Assembly: GCA_036244855.1 (NCBI GenBank)
Contig: BQKZ01000601.1
Coordinates: forward strand, 6,557-46,252
Reading direction: 5' to 3'
DNA length: 39,696 nt
Origin: Temnopleurus reevesii
Taxonomy: Eukaryota > Echinodermata > Echinoidea > Temnopleuroida > Temnopleuridae
Shown here one piece after another: positions 30,954-39,696 of this stretch. Below the pieces are notes generated by a model. That model searched no databases. It had not been told where the DNA came from and saw nothing but the letters and a program-made list of their open reading frames with translations. A program made the translations under genes and the position numbers. How positions within the stretch are numbered: position 1 is the first letter of the stretch; the number at the start of each line of letters is the position of its first letter.

Positions 30954-32045
30954 ATGTCTACTTTAGAGGATCATTACAATGTTTCACCAAACCCAACATA
31001 CGATTACACAATGGACATTAAGGAACTCCCGAATTGGTTCAAAGCACTCATTTACATCCTTTACAGTAGCTTCTCCATTGTGAGTCTCATCTTCTGTTTG
31101 GCACTTGTAGTCGCCTCCTACAAAAAGAGAGATTCATGGACTCCAACGCACAGAGTGGTTTTGTCAACGGCTTTAGGTCATCTTGTTATGAATATCATAA
31201 TCCTGAGTTCATTGATATACCTGACGGACATTTGTAAATTCAAAACCAAGAGCGGTATCAAGTTAATACTTATCGCCATCTTGGGAAGTACCACCAATTG
31301 TCTTACACACACAATGCTGTTCTCTACAGACACCTGTATCAAAGTTCGTTGGCCCTTCCTCTACGCTCGTATTACACGTCCACGGCGTGTCTACAGCGTC
31401 CTTGTAGCATGCTGGATAGTGAGTCTTACGTCTTCATCCTGTCTGCTGCTTTGGGTTCATTTCCCGTCCGAATTGATGTACGAAGATTGCCTGGTCTATA
31501 ACACCTACACAGAGAACAAGATAGCTATCATCATCTTCACGAATTTTTATGGTATATTAGTGGTCGTTATAGTCGTGGTAGAACAGGTCATTGTTATCTT
31601 GACGGCGAGAAACCAGGCCATGCGGATTGGTGCCCAAAGGAGGGCACTCGATCGACCGCGTGCCAATGCGACAAGATCCGATGAAGATGTGGAACAACCG
31701 CAGAGGGCGGTAGGCATGCGTCGACAAATAGAGGAGCGAATGGGTCCGCTGCCTATCCGCACGGTTCTCACATTTTTCCAATTTACGTTTTCTCTTGTGG
31801 TTTGTTGGTGTGCTTTAATCATCTCGTTTGATCTATTTATCGTGAAAGGAATGGATTACGCCTACCTTGCGATTGGAACCTTTATAGCGACCTTCAATGT
31901 GTCAGGTTATGGTCTTATTGCCTATACTTACAACATGTCTGATTATCGTACAGTCTTAGACAAGGTCGGGGCTGGTTTTATGTTCATTATGAATTCCTAT
32001 CGACTGGTCTTTTGTCGACAGCCCCTAGAACCATTGGTAAAATAA
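30954..32045 (+). CDS. Rhodopsin-like GPCR 3 (intact)
   Basis: An intronless frame of 363 residues from the Met at 30954; an in-frame ATG at 30897 would add 19 residues. The inner start is preferred because TTTTCGAAAATG matches the start region of GPCR 2. Asn9 (NVS) is a possible glycosylation site. Hydrophobic segments lie near 32-56, 67-92, 102-125, 146-168, 188-215, 271-295 and 303-326. Cys94 and Cys179 form the likely disulfide. Trp154 in TM4 is kept. DRY is replaced by D126-T127-C128, TM2 has His76, CWxP is C284-W285-C-A287 and NPxxY is G320-L-I-A-Y324. LTARNQAMRI follows TM5, and the third loop is arginine-rich with an acidic SDEDVE patch. It is the tandem partner of GPCR 2, about 2.1 kb apart, and the two share upstream sequence too. 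It acts at the plasma membrane; ligand unknown. Confidence 0.9.
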   Translation: MSTLEDHYNVSPNPTYDYTMDIKELPNWFKALIYILYSSFSIVSLIFCLALVVASYKKRDSWTPTHRVVLSTALGHLVMNIIILSSLIYLTDICKFKTKSGIKLILIAILGSTTNCLTHTMLFSTDTCIKVRWPFLYARITRPRRVYSVLVACWIVSLTSSSCLLLWVHFPSELMYEDCLVYNTYTENKIAIIIFTNFYGILVVVIVVVEQVIVILTARNQAMRIGAQRRALDRPRANATRSDEDVEQPQRAVGMRRQIEERMGPLPIRTVLTFFQFTFSLVVCWCALIISFDLFIVKGMDYAYLAIGTFIATFNVSGYGLIAYTYNMSDYRTVLDKVGAGFMFIMNSYRLVFCRQPLEPLVK

Positions 32046-32049
32046 CTAT

Positions 32050-32940
32050 TCTTGTTCTCTATCAAGATGGAATGGAGAAAAGTTATAATACAGCAATATA
32101 TTGGTATAATGTCCACTCATTTGTCAGAATGATATGACTTGTCGCGATGTCCATTAAAACCAGGAAAAGACCATGAAAGAATTAAGAAAAGCAGATGTTA
32201 TCTCGGCTTCACAGTGGGTACAGCTAATCGTTTTCACTAGAGAAATTTACAAACAAATGGTGTAAAACGTGTCATGTGCCGTATGCAGAAAGTCCTGAAG
32301 GAATACACCTATGACTTGTTTGTAGCCTGTAACATAAACCAAGTGTGCGATCAGTCGCAAACTTTATTACGTGATTTGTCACAGACTTACAATTGACATC
32401 GATCATATGATTGATACGGGACCCTGGAATTGTTCGGGACATGTAGCCAAATTGTCGAAAATGTATAGAAACCCCATTATTGTATTTGTGGTAGTCGTCC
32501 AGTTTTGTCCAAACATTGCCCTATAGACACAATGGATTCATTCAAGGACTAGACCTCGAAAAGGAGACATTTAATAGGCGCGGAAAAGAAGCGGCGAGCG
32601 ATTTTAATTAATCTGAATGAGAATCCTTCCGAAACATTTTCGCAGGATTATTGAATTATTTTCTACAAATTTTATTTGCTTCCTACCCGTCATTGTCATG
32701 TCAATCCTAATCATTTCCCAGTGGTTCCTTATTTTTTTGGTAGAGGGGAAGATATCAGGGTAGGAAATTGCCCTCGATCAAAATTTGGACGCAGTAATGA
32801 CCTTCCAAACGGCTTTCGTGAGTCATAAAGCCTCTAGCCGTCGCCTCTTGCTGCAATACACTGTGCTGCATATCGCCAAAGAAAATGGCTGCCATCGAGA
32901 CTAGGAAAGATGATTCTTTGATTCATCGTGTAGTCCGCAG
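32050..32940. other. Spacer downstream of GPCR 3
   Basis: No coding region recognised. An ATTAAA near 32154 could serve as a poly(A) signal for GPCR 3. Confidence 0.4.
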
Positions 32941-32944
32941 AATT

Positions 32945-33370
32945 GGACTGAGTGTTAGATCCCGTTCAGATCTGTGACGTAAAAATCACGGAAATCATGG
33001 AAACCAGTTTAACATAAATTAGTTTAACGACAGGTCTGAACGGGACAAGTGGTCACGAAAGTGGACTTCCAAAGTGGCTTTTTAAATTCACTTCACAAGG
33101 TAGACTTTTGTGACCAGGAGCCAGAACCAGACTCGCAAAAGCGGCCTGGTGTGGTTTAACCTTCAGTGACCTTGAAGCGTTCACAAGGCTTTATACGTGT
33201 AGTCACTGGAAGAGCACATCTGGAGACGCAGGAAGAGAATGACCAGTTGTCATTGCCTAGCAACCGACCCACTTTGCGTGAAGTGGACTTGGAATCCACT
33301 TCGCAGTCCTCTAGATCTAAACAGGACACAACAAGCCTTCCAAACCGGCTTTCCAAACTAGTTTAGTAGA
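32945..33370. mobile_element. Inverted-repeat-rich sequence, probable MITE or composite
   Basis: GATCCCGTTCAGATCTG at 32959 is the inverse of CAGGTCTGAACGGGA at about 33032. A related TCTAGATCTAAACAGGACAC lies near the right edge. Between them are mutually complementary stretches such as AAGTGGACTTCCAAAGTGG and GCCTTCCAAACCGGCTTTCC. No coding capacity. Boundaries uncertain. Confidence 0.45.
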
Positions 33371-34016
33371 AGCCCTTTTTTAAATGAACGGTATTTATTC
33401 TAACTAGTAGGCTTGATTGCGGACCTGCCTGTGTAAAGGTATCAGCCATAAGACATTCCGACGTTTGCAAGAGGCACGTTTTCTCTGCAAATGATCCTAT
33501 AAAAGCCATCATAACAGCGGGAAACTACCCGAAGGTGAACAGAAGACAGGCGTAAAGTTTCAGGATCTAGCGCCGAGCCGAAATTCAGACGAACAAGGCG
33601 AAGTCTCATATAGGCCATTAAAACACAAAAAGGGTTATTTTTAGTCAATTTTATGTGAAAAACCGGTACAATTCAAAACGTATTTTTATTGTAATTAATT
33701 ATACCTGTTCTATTTTCAAAGCAATGATTTTGTTTCATATATATATATACGATTTCTGAAATTTACAATTTAATTTTCTCAACATATATTCAAAAGAATG
33801 TAATACTATATGCGTCACTTTTTGGTTATCATCACTTTGTGAAAAGTTTGAAAATTATTTTTTTATGTTTCAAGTTTACAATCTATACTTTTTGTAAATA
33901 CATTCAATCAATATTTTCTGAATGTTTAAGGCCAATAGACAGAATCATGAACATGTCAGCAAAAATCGCTTCTGTTTTTTTTTTAACGTTTTTTTTTTCA
34001 AATTGGACCCCGATCA

Positions 34017-34115
34017 AGTGACCAGGGGTCTGTAACATAAAAGAAATACGATAAATTGAAAATTAATCGGATTTGTATAGTGCATGATTTGCCATAGGCT
34101 TACGATCATCGTTGG
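34017..34115 (+). mobile_element. Dispersed repeat family D, copy 2
   Basis: GTGACCAGGGGTCTGTAACA followed by ACGATAAATTGAAAATTAAT and TTACGATCATCG aligns with 11265-11380. Confidence 0.5.
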
Positions 34116-34968
34116 TTTAATTGTATATTTTACCGTATGCGACAGACTCCTTGACAAGCGAAGAGCCATTTGGAATTGCTTGGTATACGATGCATAACTG
34201 TTGATTTAAAGACATATTTAAAAAAAAGTGTGAAATCTAGAAAAGTGTGAAATATTAATGTCTTCCCTTCATGACGTAGGAATCATCGATCGTATTGATG
34301 TCACCTGACAGACTATCAACAGAACCCATAATGAGTAACAGAAAAACTTTGACATTTGTCAAGTGATGACTGTTGTTAGCTGGAGTGTTCTGTAACCATT
34401 CATCGACACTTATCCGTCAAACATTTATTGAAATGCACGTCAGGAGTGGCCATGAAAATTGGTGGAAGTGAATTGTAAACACTTCATGATATATCATCCC
34501 CTCATTATTGTTTCCTTTGCCCATTGATAAACACGACTTTGATATATTTTGGCAAGGTTACAATATCAGTTGCTAAGTGACAAATTTTCGCACCATCTTT
34601 CGCAAGGAATATGCATTAGATGATAATGCGTGTGCAGTGTACCCTACTCTACAAAATGGAACATGGCATGCCTTTTGGGCATGCCTTTTAATTTCCCCAA
34701 TTATAGAAATATATCAAATTTCTGATTGCGGATATCATTAATCGGTATTTTTCATTGATTAAAACTAGTTGAATAGAAACATGTGTCCGTCAATATAGTC
34801 TACGAGTGCTTGGAATCTGTAATGCTTCCCCAAACAGGTTTTTAATCCCTTTAAACAGTTAATTTCGAGATTATCAGGTTCTTCAACGCGTTTCCATTTT
34901 CCCTTTTTAAGAGTCTATGTTTCATTTAATCAAAACGCTGAATTCTTTATAATAGAATTTTCATCCAT

Positions 34969-35290
34969 GTGATTTTCCATCCTCATGGTCAAAGTTTAAT
35001 TCAAAATATAACCTTAACCTACAAGAGATTACAATATGACTCGTGTGAATTCGCTAGACTAATCAAGTTTATTCACAAAATTGTGAATGACATCTCTGAT
35101 TTATTAACAGTACGTTTTAATTTGAATGAATCCAATTATACCAACACATACTAGGCCCATAGCATTCGCCCCAATTCTATTGTTAATCATGTCAATAGTG
35201 CCCTATTTTCATATAAGAAACTCATATGCGTAGCGAATGAATTTATGTATCATTATATGAACCCTCCCTCTCAAAACGAACTAGTTTAAA
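34969..35290 (+). pseudogene. Decayed LINE reverse-transcriptase end
   Basis: The + frame reads LTYKRLQYDSCEFARLIKFI then HKIVNDISDLLTVRF, a stop, and in the same frame AHSIRPNSIVNHVNSALFSY. The 'YKRLQYD...K-F/I-H-K-I-V-N' pattern resembles the C-terminal region of CR1/Jockey-like reverse transcriptases. A TTGATTGATTGATT tail follows at 35460-35475. One stop interrupts it. Old and inactive. Confidence 0.5.
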
Positions 35291-35896
35291 TAAATAGATG
35301 AATTCGGGTACACTGTGTGCACTTGTTATAGTATTATGCTCTTGCCAACCTTGCTATTTCGCTAGTTTTGTTGGACAAAATCTCTCTTATCTATTACTGG
35401 CAATAAGTGAAAACATGACTATTTTACTAATTGCACCAATAAACTCATCGAGTGATTTTGTTTGATTGATTGATTAAAATCTAACGACACTTTCAACACA
35501 ATGCGTCATATAAGTGTCACGTTTATAGTAAGGATGTACACTAATGAGTGTGAAAAAACAATCAAGACAACTAACTTTCCCTCGAGTCATTTTGAGTAGT
35601 CTATTTTAAGAATATCAGTTATATTCGCATACAGGTTATTTACCGTTCTTTTATGCGTAATGTGTATGTGTTGTAATTTTGCATCAAAATTGTGTGTACT
35701 TTTGGACTGAAAATATTGTTAATTCAGCCTTATATATATTGAGGTGTTTAAATAACGAGCACTCTTCAATAAAATAAAATTGAATAAATCAATATAAATA
35801 AGTTTGGGATATTTTTATACTATTAATATTATCTATTGTTATTTTTTATTGTTATTCTTTCTTCTTGACGATGAGTTCAAAACAATCATACCTATG

Positions 35897-36113
35897 TACA
35901 CTGCAAAAACACTGGTCTTAAATCTAGCACCAATCGGAATAAAAAAGGGACCACTCTAGAAATGTGTTAAAATAAGACCAATTTGGAACGAAATCAATAT
36001 ATTTAAACTCCCAGTGGTGTTGTTAAGGACCTTAAACAACATCAGTTGGTGTTGAAATATATTAAATTGATTCCAAACTGGTGTTATTTCAACACCAGTA
36101 TTTTTGCAGCGTA
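35897..36113. mobile_element. MITE with ACTGCAAAAACACTGGT termini
   Basis: TACACTGCAAAAACACTGGT on the left is the inverse of ACCAGTATTTTTGCAGCGTA on the right. Internal copies of TGGTGTTG-like units point both ways. About 217 bp, non-coding. Confidence 0.7.
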
Positions 36114-36353
36114 GGCCTATGCATTACAAGTGTAGGGGCGGATCTGGGTGTGCCAAAACTGTGGTACGACGATTTTCCCGTTGATAGGCTGACAAGCACA
36201 CCTCCCCCCAAAAGGGTGTCTTACTTCTCAAAAAAAATATAATGAGTATAACTGTGAGATTTCCAATAGGAGGAGGACGCGATATGGGCCGTAGCATAGT
36301 CGCCCCCTGGATCAGCTTTTTGTGCAAAGGGGCAATACGGTTCAAGTGTACTC

Positions 36354-36503
36354 TGGGGCCAATTGCACGAAATTGTATCTTCTTCTTGCTAAGACATCTT
36401 AAGCTTTTGTGACATCCTCATAATTGTTCAGAGCGTGGCACAAAAAGTTACGATGTCTTGGCAAGAAGAGGATAGAAAAGACAATTTCGTAAAATTGGCC
36501 ATA
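36354..36503. mobile_element. MITE with GGCCAATT...CTTCTTGC arms
   Basis: GGCCAATTGCACGAAATTGT then TCTTCTTCTTGCTAAGACAT on the left is the inverse of the right arm ending GACAATTTCGTAAAATTGGC then CATA. Arms are about 50 nt with indels. Non-coding, 150 bp. Confidence 0.75.
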
Positions 36504-36509
36504 GGACGT

Positions 36510-37780
36510 CAGGAAAAGTGACATCTGAAAAACAACGACTTGATTCCATGGACGTTGAACCCAAGTATCCTCTCCATTAATCTCAATATTCAAATAAATG
36601 TGACGGACAGATTGAAAAGCTTAAAAGCTTGATTCGTTCATGAGTGGGTCAAAATAAACAACAAAACTTAAAATGGGTAAAGATTGATTTTAAGATATTT
36701 GCTTTAAAAGGGAAGAACTCGAGGAGAAAGTAGGTGGTGCGGGAACACCGCGCGCATACAGATCCATTTTATGTTTTGGTCATGGCAAGGAAACAAACTA
36801 CTCATATCTGGTGATGCCTTTATACAGAAAATCGTTTTCATGTGAACAGAATATGCATTTTTAGGTCAATGAAGTTTGATAGATAGATTTCGTCAAAAAA
36901 TGTTGTCAATGTACTTGAGCCTTGGAAAAGGAATGAATACCTTTGTGAGACCAATAAGTGGATTGATCCGTTGAGTGAAAAAAGTGAATAACCTAGTGGC
37001 ATTAGGAAAATGGCGAAAGTAAACACAAGAGAGCATCATAACTGTGTTCTGAAATAAAAACAATTGCACAAAATTACTGAACAATCACCATCGAGTGCGA
37101 AATTTCATCTGAGTGTGGATTTGTAACCATAGGAATACAATCATTGCAAGGTATCTAAGAACGGTTCTACCCTTTGTTGACAAAGTGGACAACATCTTGG
37201 ATGGTCAAAGGAACGGAGCAGCAAGTTAGAAGAAAGATGACGCTGGTCGCGTGCAGAAACGACAATGACTTTCAGACAGGTTAAGTGGCATTCATCATTA
37301 CTCTCTGTTCTATTTCATTAGAAAGATGATCAGAGATTAAGTGGAGATTAAGTGGAAATTAAGAATAAGCATATAATGCCTTTACCATTTTTTAATATAG
37401 GTATTATTGTTTCATGGGACATAAATGTTGCGCAATATGTTTGCAACTTTCTGGAGCTCTTCAGATGTACTAGATCAGAAGACAGCGCAAGCAGTATGCC
37501 CTATAGTCAGTGCTAGTGTTTGGTAATAACGCGATTAGATAGTGGACCTCGAATTGAACTATCAATTACCACATTATGAAACCTACGAGACTCAATAAAT
37601 CCCGACTAAGTGAAAATTCTCAACCTTGAATGAACGCTAAAAGTGGCTAGACTTCAACGTTTAGAGTACGACGTTCTTGGTCCAATCATACCGAAAAAAC
37701 GTAACGTATTGAGCTATAGGCCTATATACAACCAGAACATTCCGCATCCGTTAATTCCCGGACTGATGAACCTACATATT
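36510..37780. other. Spacer upstream of GPCR 4
   Basis: No coding region recognised. A TATATA lies at about 37722, some 60 bp before the start codon, and could be a core promoter element. Confidence 0.4.
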
Positions 37781-37784
37781 CAAG

Positions 37785-38894
37785 ATGGAGAGCGCAGTCT
37801 ATGATTTAGATGATGCAAATCCTTCTGTTGTTCCGACGGGAGTTGACACACCATTGCCTGAGAATGGTGTGATCCTAATCCGAGGGATCTTGGGCACCAT
37901 GGCAGCTCTAAACTCCATCGGATTCAGCCTCATCGTTTTCGGCACCATCAAGTGCAAGTCGGAATTGATGGTGATCCCTAGCCAGATCATCAACCTGTCC
38001 CTAGGTCTGAGCCAGATCGCTCTCGATATCGTCATGATGATATGTCTGCCTTACGTCCTGGGGGTATGCACCTTGGAAAACCACCTCCAGATCATGGGCA
38101 GGCTGGCCTTTCTCGTAGGGTTCAGCTGCAATGTTTTCCTTCATACCACCTTGCATTCGCTCGACCTTTGTTTCAAGATTCGCAGCCCGTTCGTTTACGT
38201 ACGGAAAGTGAGCGAGAAGCGAGCGATGATTCTAGTCCTCGTAACGTGGTTCATCGGTCCGTCTATAGGAGCCATATTGGTCCAGTTTCTCTGCTTCGAC
38301 CAGGATCTTGCTCGGAACCACAGATGCCCCGTTAAGGCCCTGAAAGTGGAGTACAAAATATCCTTCCTAATCGTCATAAACACGATCGTAATTTTCTTGC
38401 TCTCACTTGTCGTTGTTCCCGCCATTTTGGTGATCCGCACGGCCCGAAAGCACGCCCTCAGGATCCAGAGCCAGGAGAAGGTCATCAAAGACATCTGCGA
38501 TAAGAACAAATGCTGCCACCGCGAGGACTGCAGCCGAATGAATCGCCTGATCGCTCGGCGGAAACGCTTCCTCCGGTTCAGCCCAATATCGGGGAAAGCC
38601 ACCATTGACTTCACCCTCTTTGTTTCCAGTTTCATCCTCGCCTGGATGACGCTGCTCATCGGAGCTGACTATGTTGTCATCAACAGTGATAACGAAGGTA
38701 TGCAGAAGATGAATGTCCTAACGGCGATAGTCATGTTGTGTTTTAACCAATCAGCCGTTGGGATCTTGGTATACAGTTTGCGACAGCCCGACGGTCGGAA
38801 AACGATAAAACTTTTAAAGAAGGGCCTCCTGAAAATTTTAGCTCGTATCCGAAATGCTTGCAAAGTTAAGGAAGCACAGGAAAGGTATAGATAG
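37785..38894 (+). CDS. Rhodopsin-like GPCR 4 with Cys/His cluster in third loop
   Basis: An intronless frame of 369 residues; the start context TTCAAGATGG is strong. The N-terminus (residues 1-28) is acidic. Hydrophobic segments lie near 29-53, 63-92, 104-126, 146-169, 191-217, 272-297 and 308-331. Cys95 and Cys181 form the likely disulfide. Trp155 marks TM4. DRY is replaced by D127-L128-C129, TM2 has Gln77, TM6 has AWMT instead of CWxP, and TM7 ends G326-I-L-V-Y330. VIRTARKHALRI follows TM5, as in the other three. The third intracellular loop carries Cys238, Cys243, Cys244, His245 and Cys249, an arrangement able to bind metal or be palmitoylated. The tail is basic. It is more diverged from GPCR 2/3 than they are from each other. 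Codons are GC-richer than in the spacers. Function at the membrane; ligand unknown. Confidence 0.9.
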   Translation: MESAVYDLDDANPSVVPTGVDTPLPENGVILIRGILGTMAALNSIGFSLIVFGTIKCKSELMVIPSQIINLSLGLSQIALDIVMMICLPYVLGVCTLENHLQIMGRLAFLVGFSCNVFLHTTLHSLDLCFKIRSPFVYVRKVSEKRAMILVLVTWFIGPSIGAILVQFLCFDQDLARNHRCPVKALKVEYKISFLIVINTIVIFLLSLVVVPAILVIRTARKHALRIQSQEKVIKDICDKNKCCHREDCSRMNRLIARRKRFLRFSPISGKATIDFTLFVSSFILAWMTLLIGADYVVINSDNEGMQKMNVLTAIVMLCFNQSAVGILVYSLRQPDGRKTIKLLKKGLLKILARIRNACKVKEAQERYR

Positions 38895-39199
38895 ACCAAC
38901 GTTGATAATAACTGCATGGCAGGCTCCAAATTTTGGAACAGAATTTATTATACGTCTTCGAAGTTTCAACCCGGCCTCGACAATTGTAGTATTTGGGGGT
39001 TTTGAAAATCAAGAAATAAGACAATAATCATTCTCACATAGTGATATAAGGGTAGATAATAGGCGTAACTATTTAGCTTATCTAAAAAAAACTAAAATGT
39101 TAAATTGATATCAAAAGTTAAACAAGGTTTTTAAAATGGTAAACTAACTTCACACCCATGCAGGATTTATATCTAACACGATATACATGTCTTTGTCTT

Positions 39200-39399
39200 G
39201 TTTAATATTGTGACGATTTGTAATTTTACATGTTTGTTTTTATTGAAGTACTGAATAGATTTCAATTTAGTTCAAATCAATAAACTATTTCCGTAAAATT
39301 AGGCCAAAGGCCAATTCAATGCTCCTTTATTATGCTATTGAAATTGGGACTGGTTTGCAATTGTGATGTGAGCACAAGTCATGACGGATCTTTTGTCTC
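39200..39399 (+). repeat. 200-bp direct repeat, copy 1 (contains family A end)
   Basis: GTTTAATATTGTGACGATTT through TCATGACGGATCTTTTGTCT is repeated 297 bp further on with few differences. Inside it, AATAAACTATTTCCGTAAAA matches the family A terminus, and TATGCTATTGAAATTGGGAC is an inverted family A core. An AATAAA at 39279-39284 could end the GPCR 4 transcript. Confidence 0.85.
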
Positions 39400-39496
39400 G
39401 TGACATACTTAATTCTTTGAAAGTGTTTTTAATTCTGTTATTTTTAAGTGTAAACTTACAAATTGCAAAACATGTTAACATAACAAGTTAGCATTT

Positions 39497-39696
39497 GTTT
39501 AATATTGTGACGATTTGTAATTTTACAAGTTTGTTTTTATTTAAGTACTGAATGAATTTCAATTTAGTTCAAATCAATAAACTATTTTCGTAAAATTAGG
39601 CCAAAGGCCAATTCAATGCTCCTTTATTATGCTATTGAAATTGGGACTGGTTTGCAATTGTGATGTGCGCACAAGTCATGACGGATCTTTTGTCTC
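39497..39696 (+). repeat. 200-bp direct repeat, copy 2 (runs off the window)
   Basis: Second copy of 39200-39399, same orientation. The window ends inside it, so a longer array is possible. Confidence 0.85.

Noticed and set aside
38195..38659. 154-residue minus frame
   Set aside because: It is antisense to GPCR 4, which has a full set of family motifs on the + strand.
1..39696. CRISPR array, tRNA or rRNA genes, bacterial operons
   Set aside because: No regularly spaced identical repeats with unique spacers, no cloverleaf and no ribosomal sequence were noticed. The content is eukaryotic.

Overview
The window looks like nuclear DNA from a marine invertebrate deuterostome, most plausibly an echinoderm such as a sea urchin. 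This is inference. The supporting signs are AT-rich spacers, many short inverted-repeat transposons, purine-tract and TG microsatellites, decayed LINE ends, and a cluster of intronless rhodopsin-like receptors like the lineage-expanded GPCRs known from sea urchins. There is no bacterial gene organisation. No tRNA, rRNA or CRISPR array was recognised.

Region by region: 1-11,720 is gene-poor and holds microsatellites, palindromic MITEs and LINE remnants. About 11,721-16,440 carries the most credible spliced gene, a small secreted proline-rich protein on the + strand. Its coding exon starts at 11,881, a 34-nt mini-exon (seen twice) follows, and a GC-rich terminal exon ends in a poly(A) signal at 16,427. 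Its introns hold hairpins and a duplicated block joined at a single N. 16,450-22,600 is again repeats: MITEs, a roughly 700-bp foldback element and a long purine tract. 22,640-23,887 (minus) encodes GPCR 1, whose cytoplasmic tail is a run of seven-residue repeats. 23,900-28,270 is repeats and a LINE reverse-transcriptase end. 28,275-32,045 is a tandem duplication of two GPCR genes; the first is interrupted by one in-frame stop and the second is intact. 32,050-37,700 is spacer with several inverted-repeat elements and a decayed LINE. 37,785-38,894 encodes GPCR 4. The window ends in a 200-bp direct repeat.

The four receptors share an unusual signature. They have seven membrane segments, the extracellular cysteine pair, a PF-x-Y-x-R motif after TM3 and a TAR-x-x-A-x-R-I-like motif after TM5. 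They lack the standard class A switch residues: the aspartate of TM2, the arginine of DRY and, in three of four, the prolines of CWxP and NPxxY. They are best read as a local, lineage-specific receptor family, possibly chemosensory or for peptides. No ligand can be inferred from sequence, and nothing directly links the secreted protein at 11.9 kb to the receptors.

Three of the five single Ns sit exactly between two copies of the same sequence. This suggests that unmerged haplotypes were joined during assembly, so several apparent tandem duplications here should be treated as probable artefacts.
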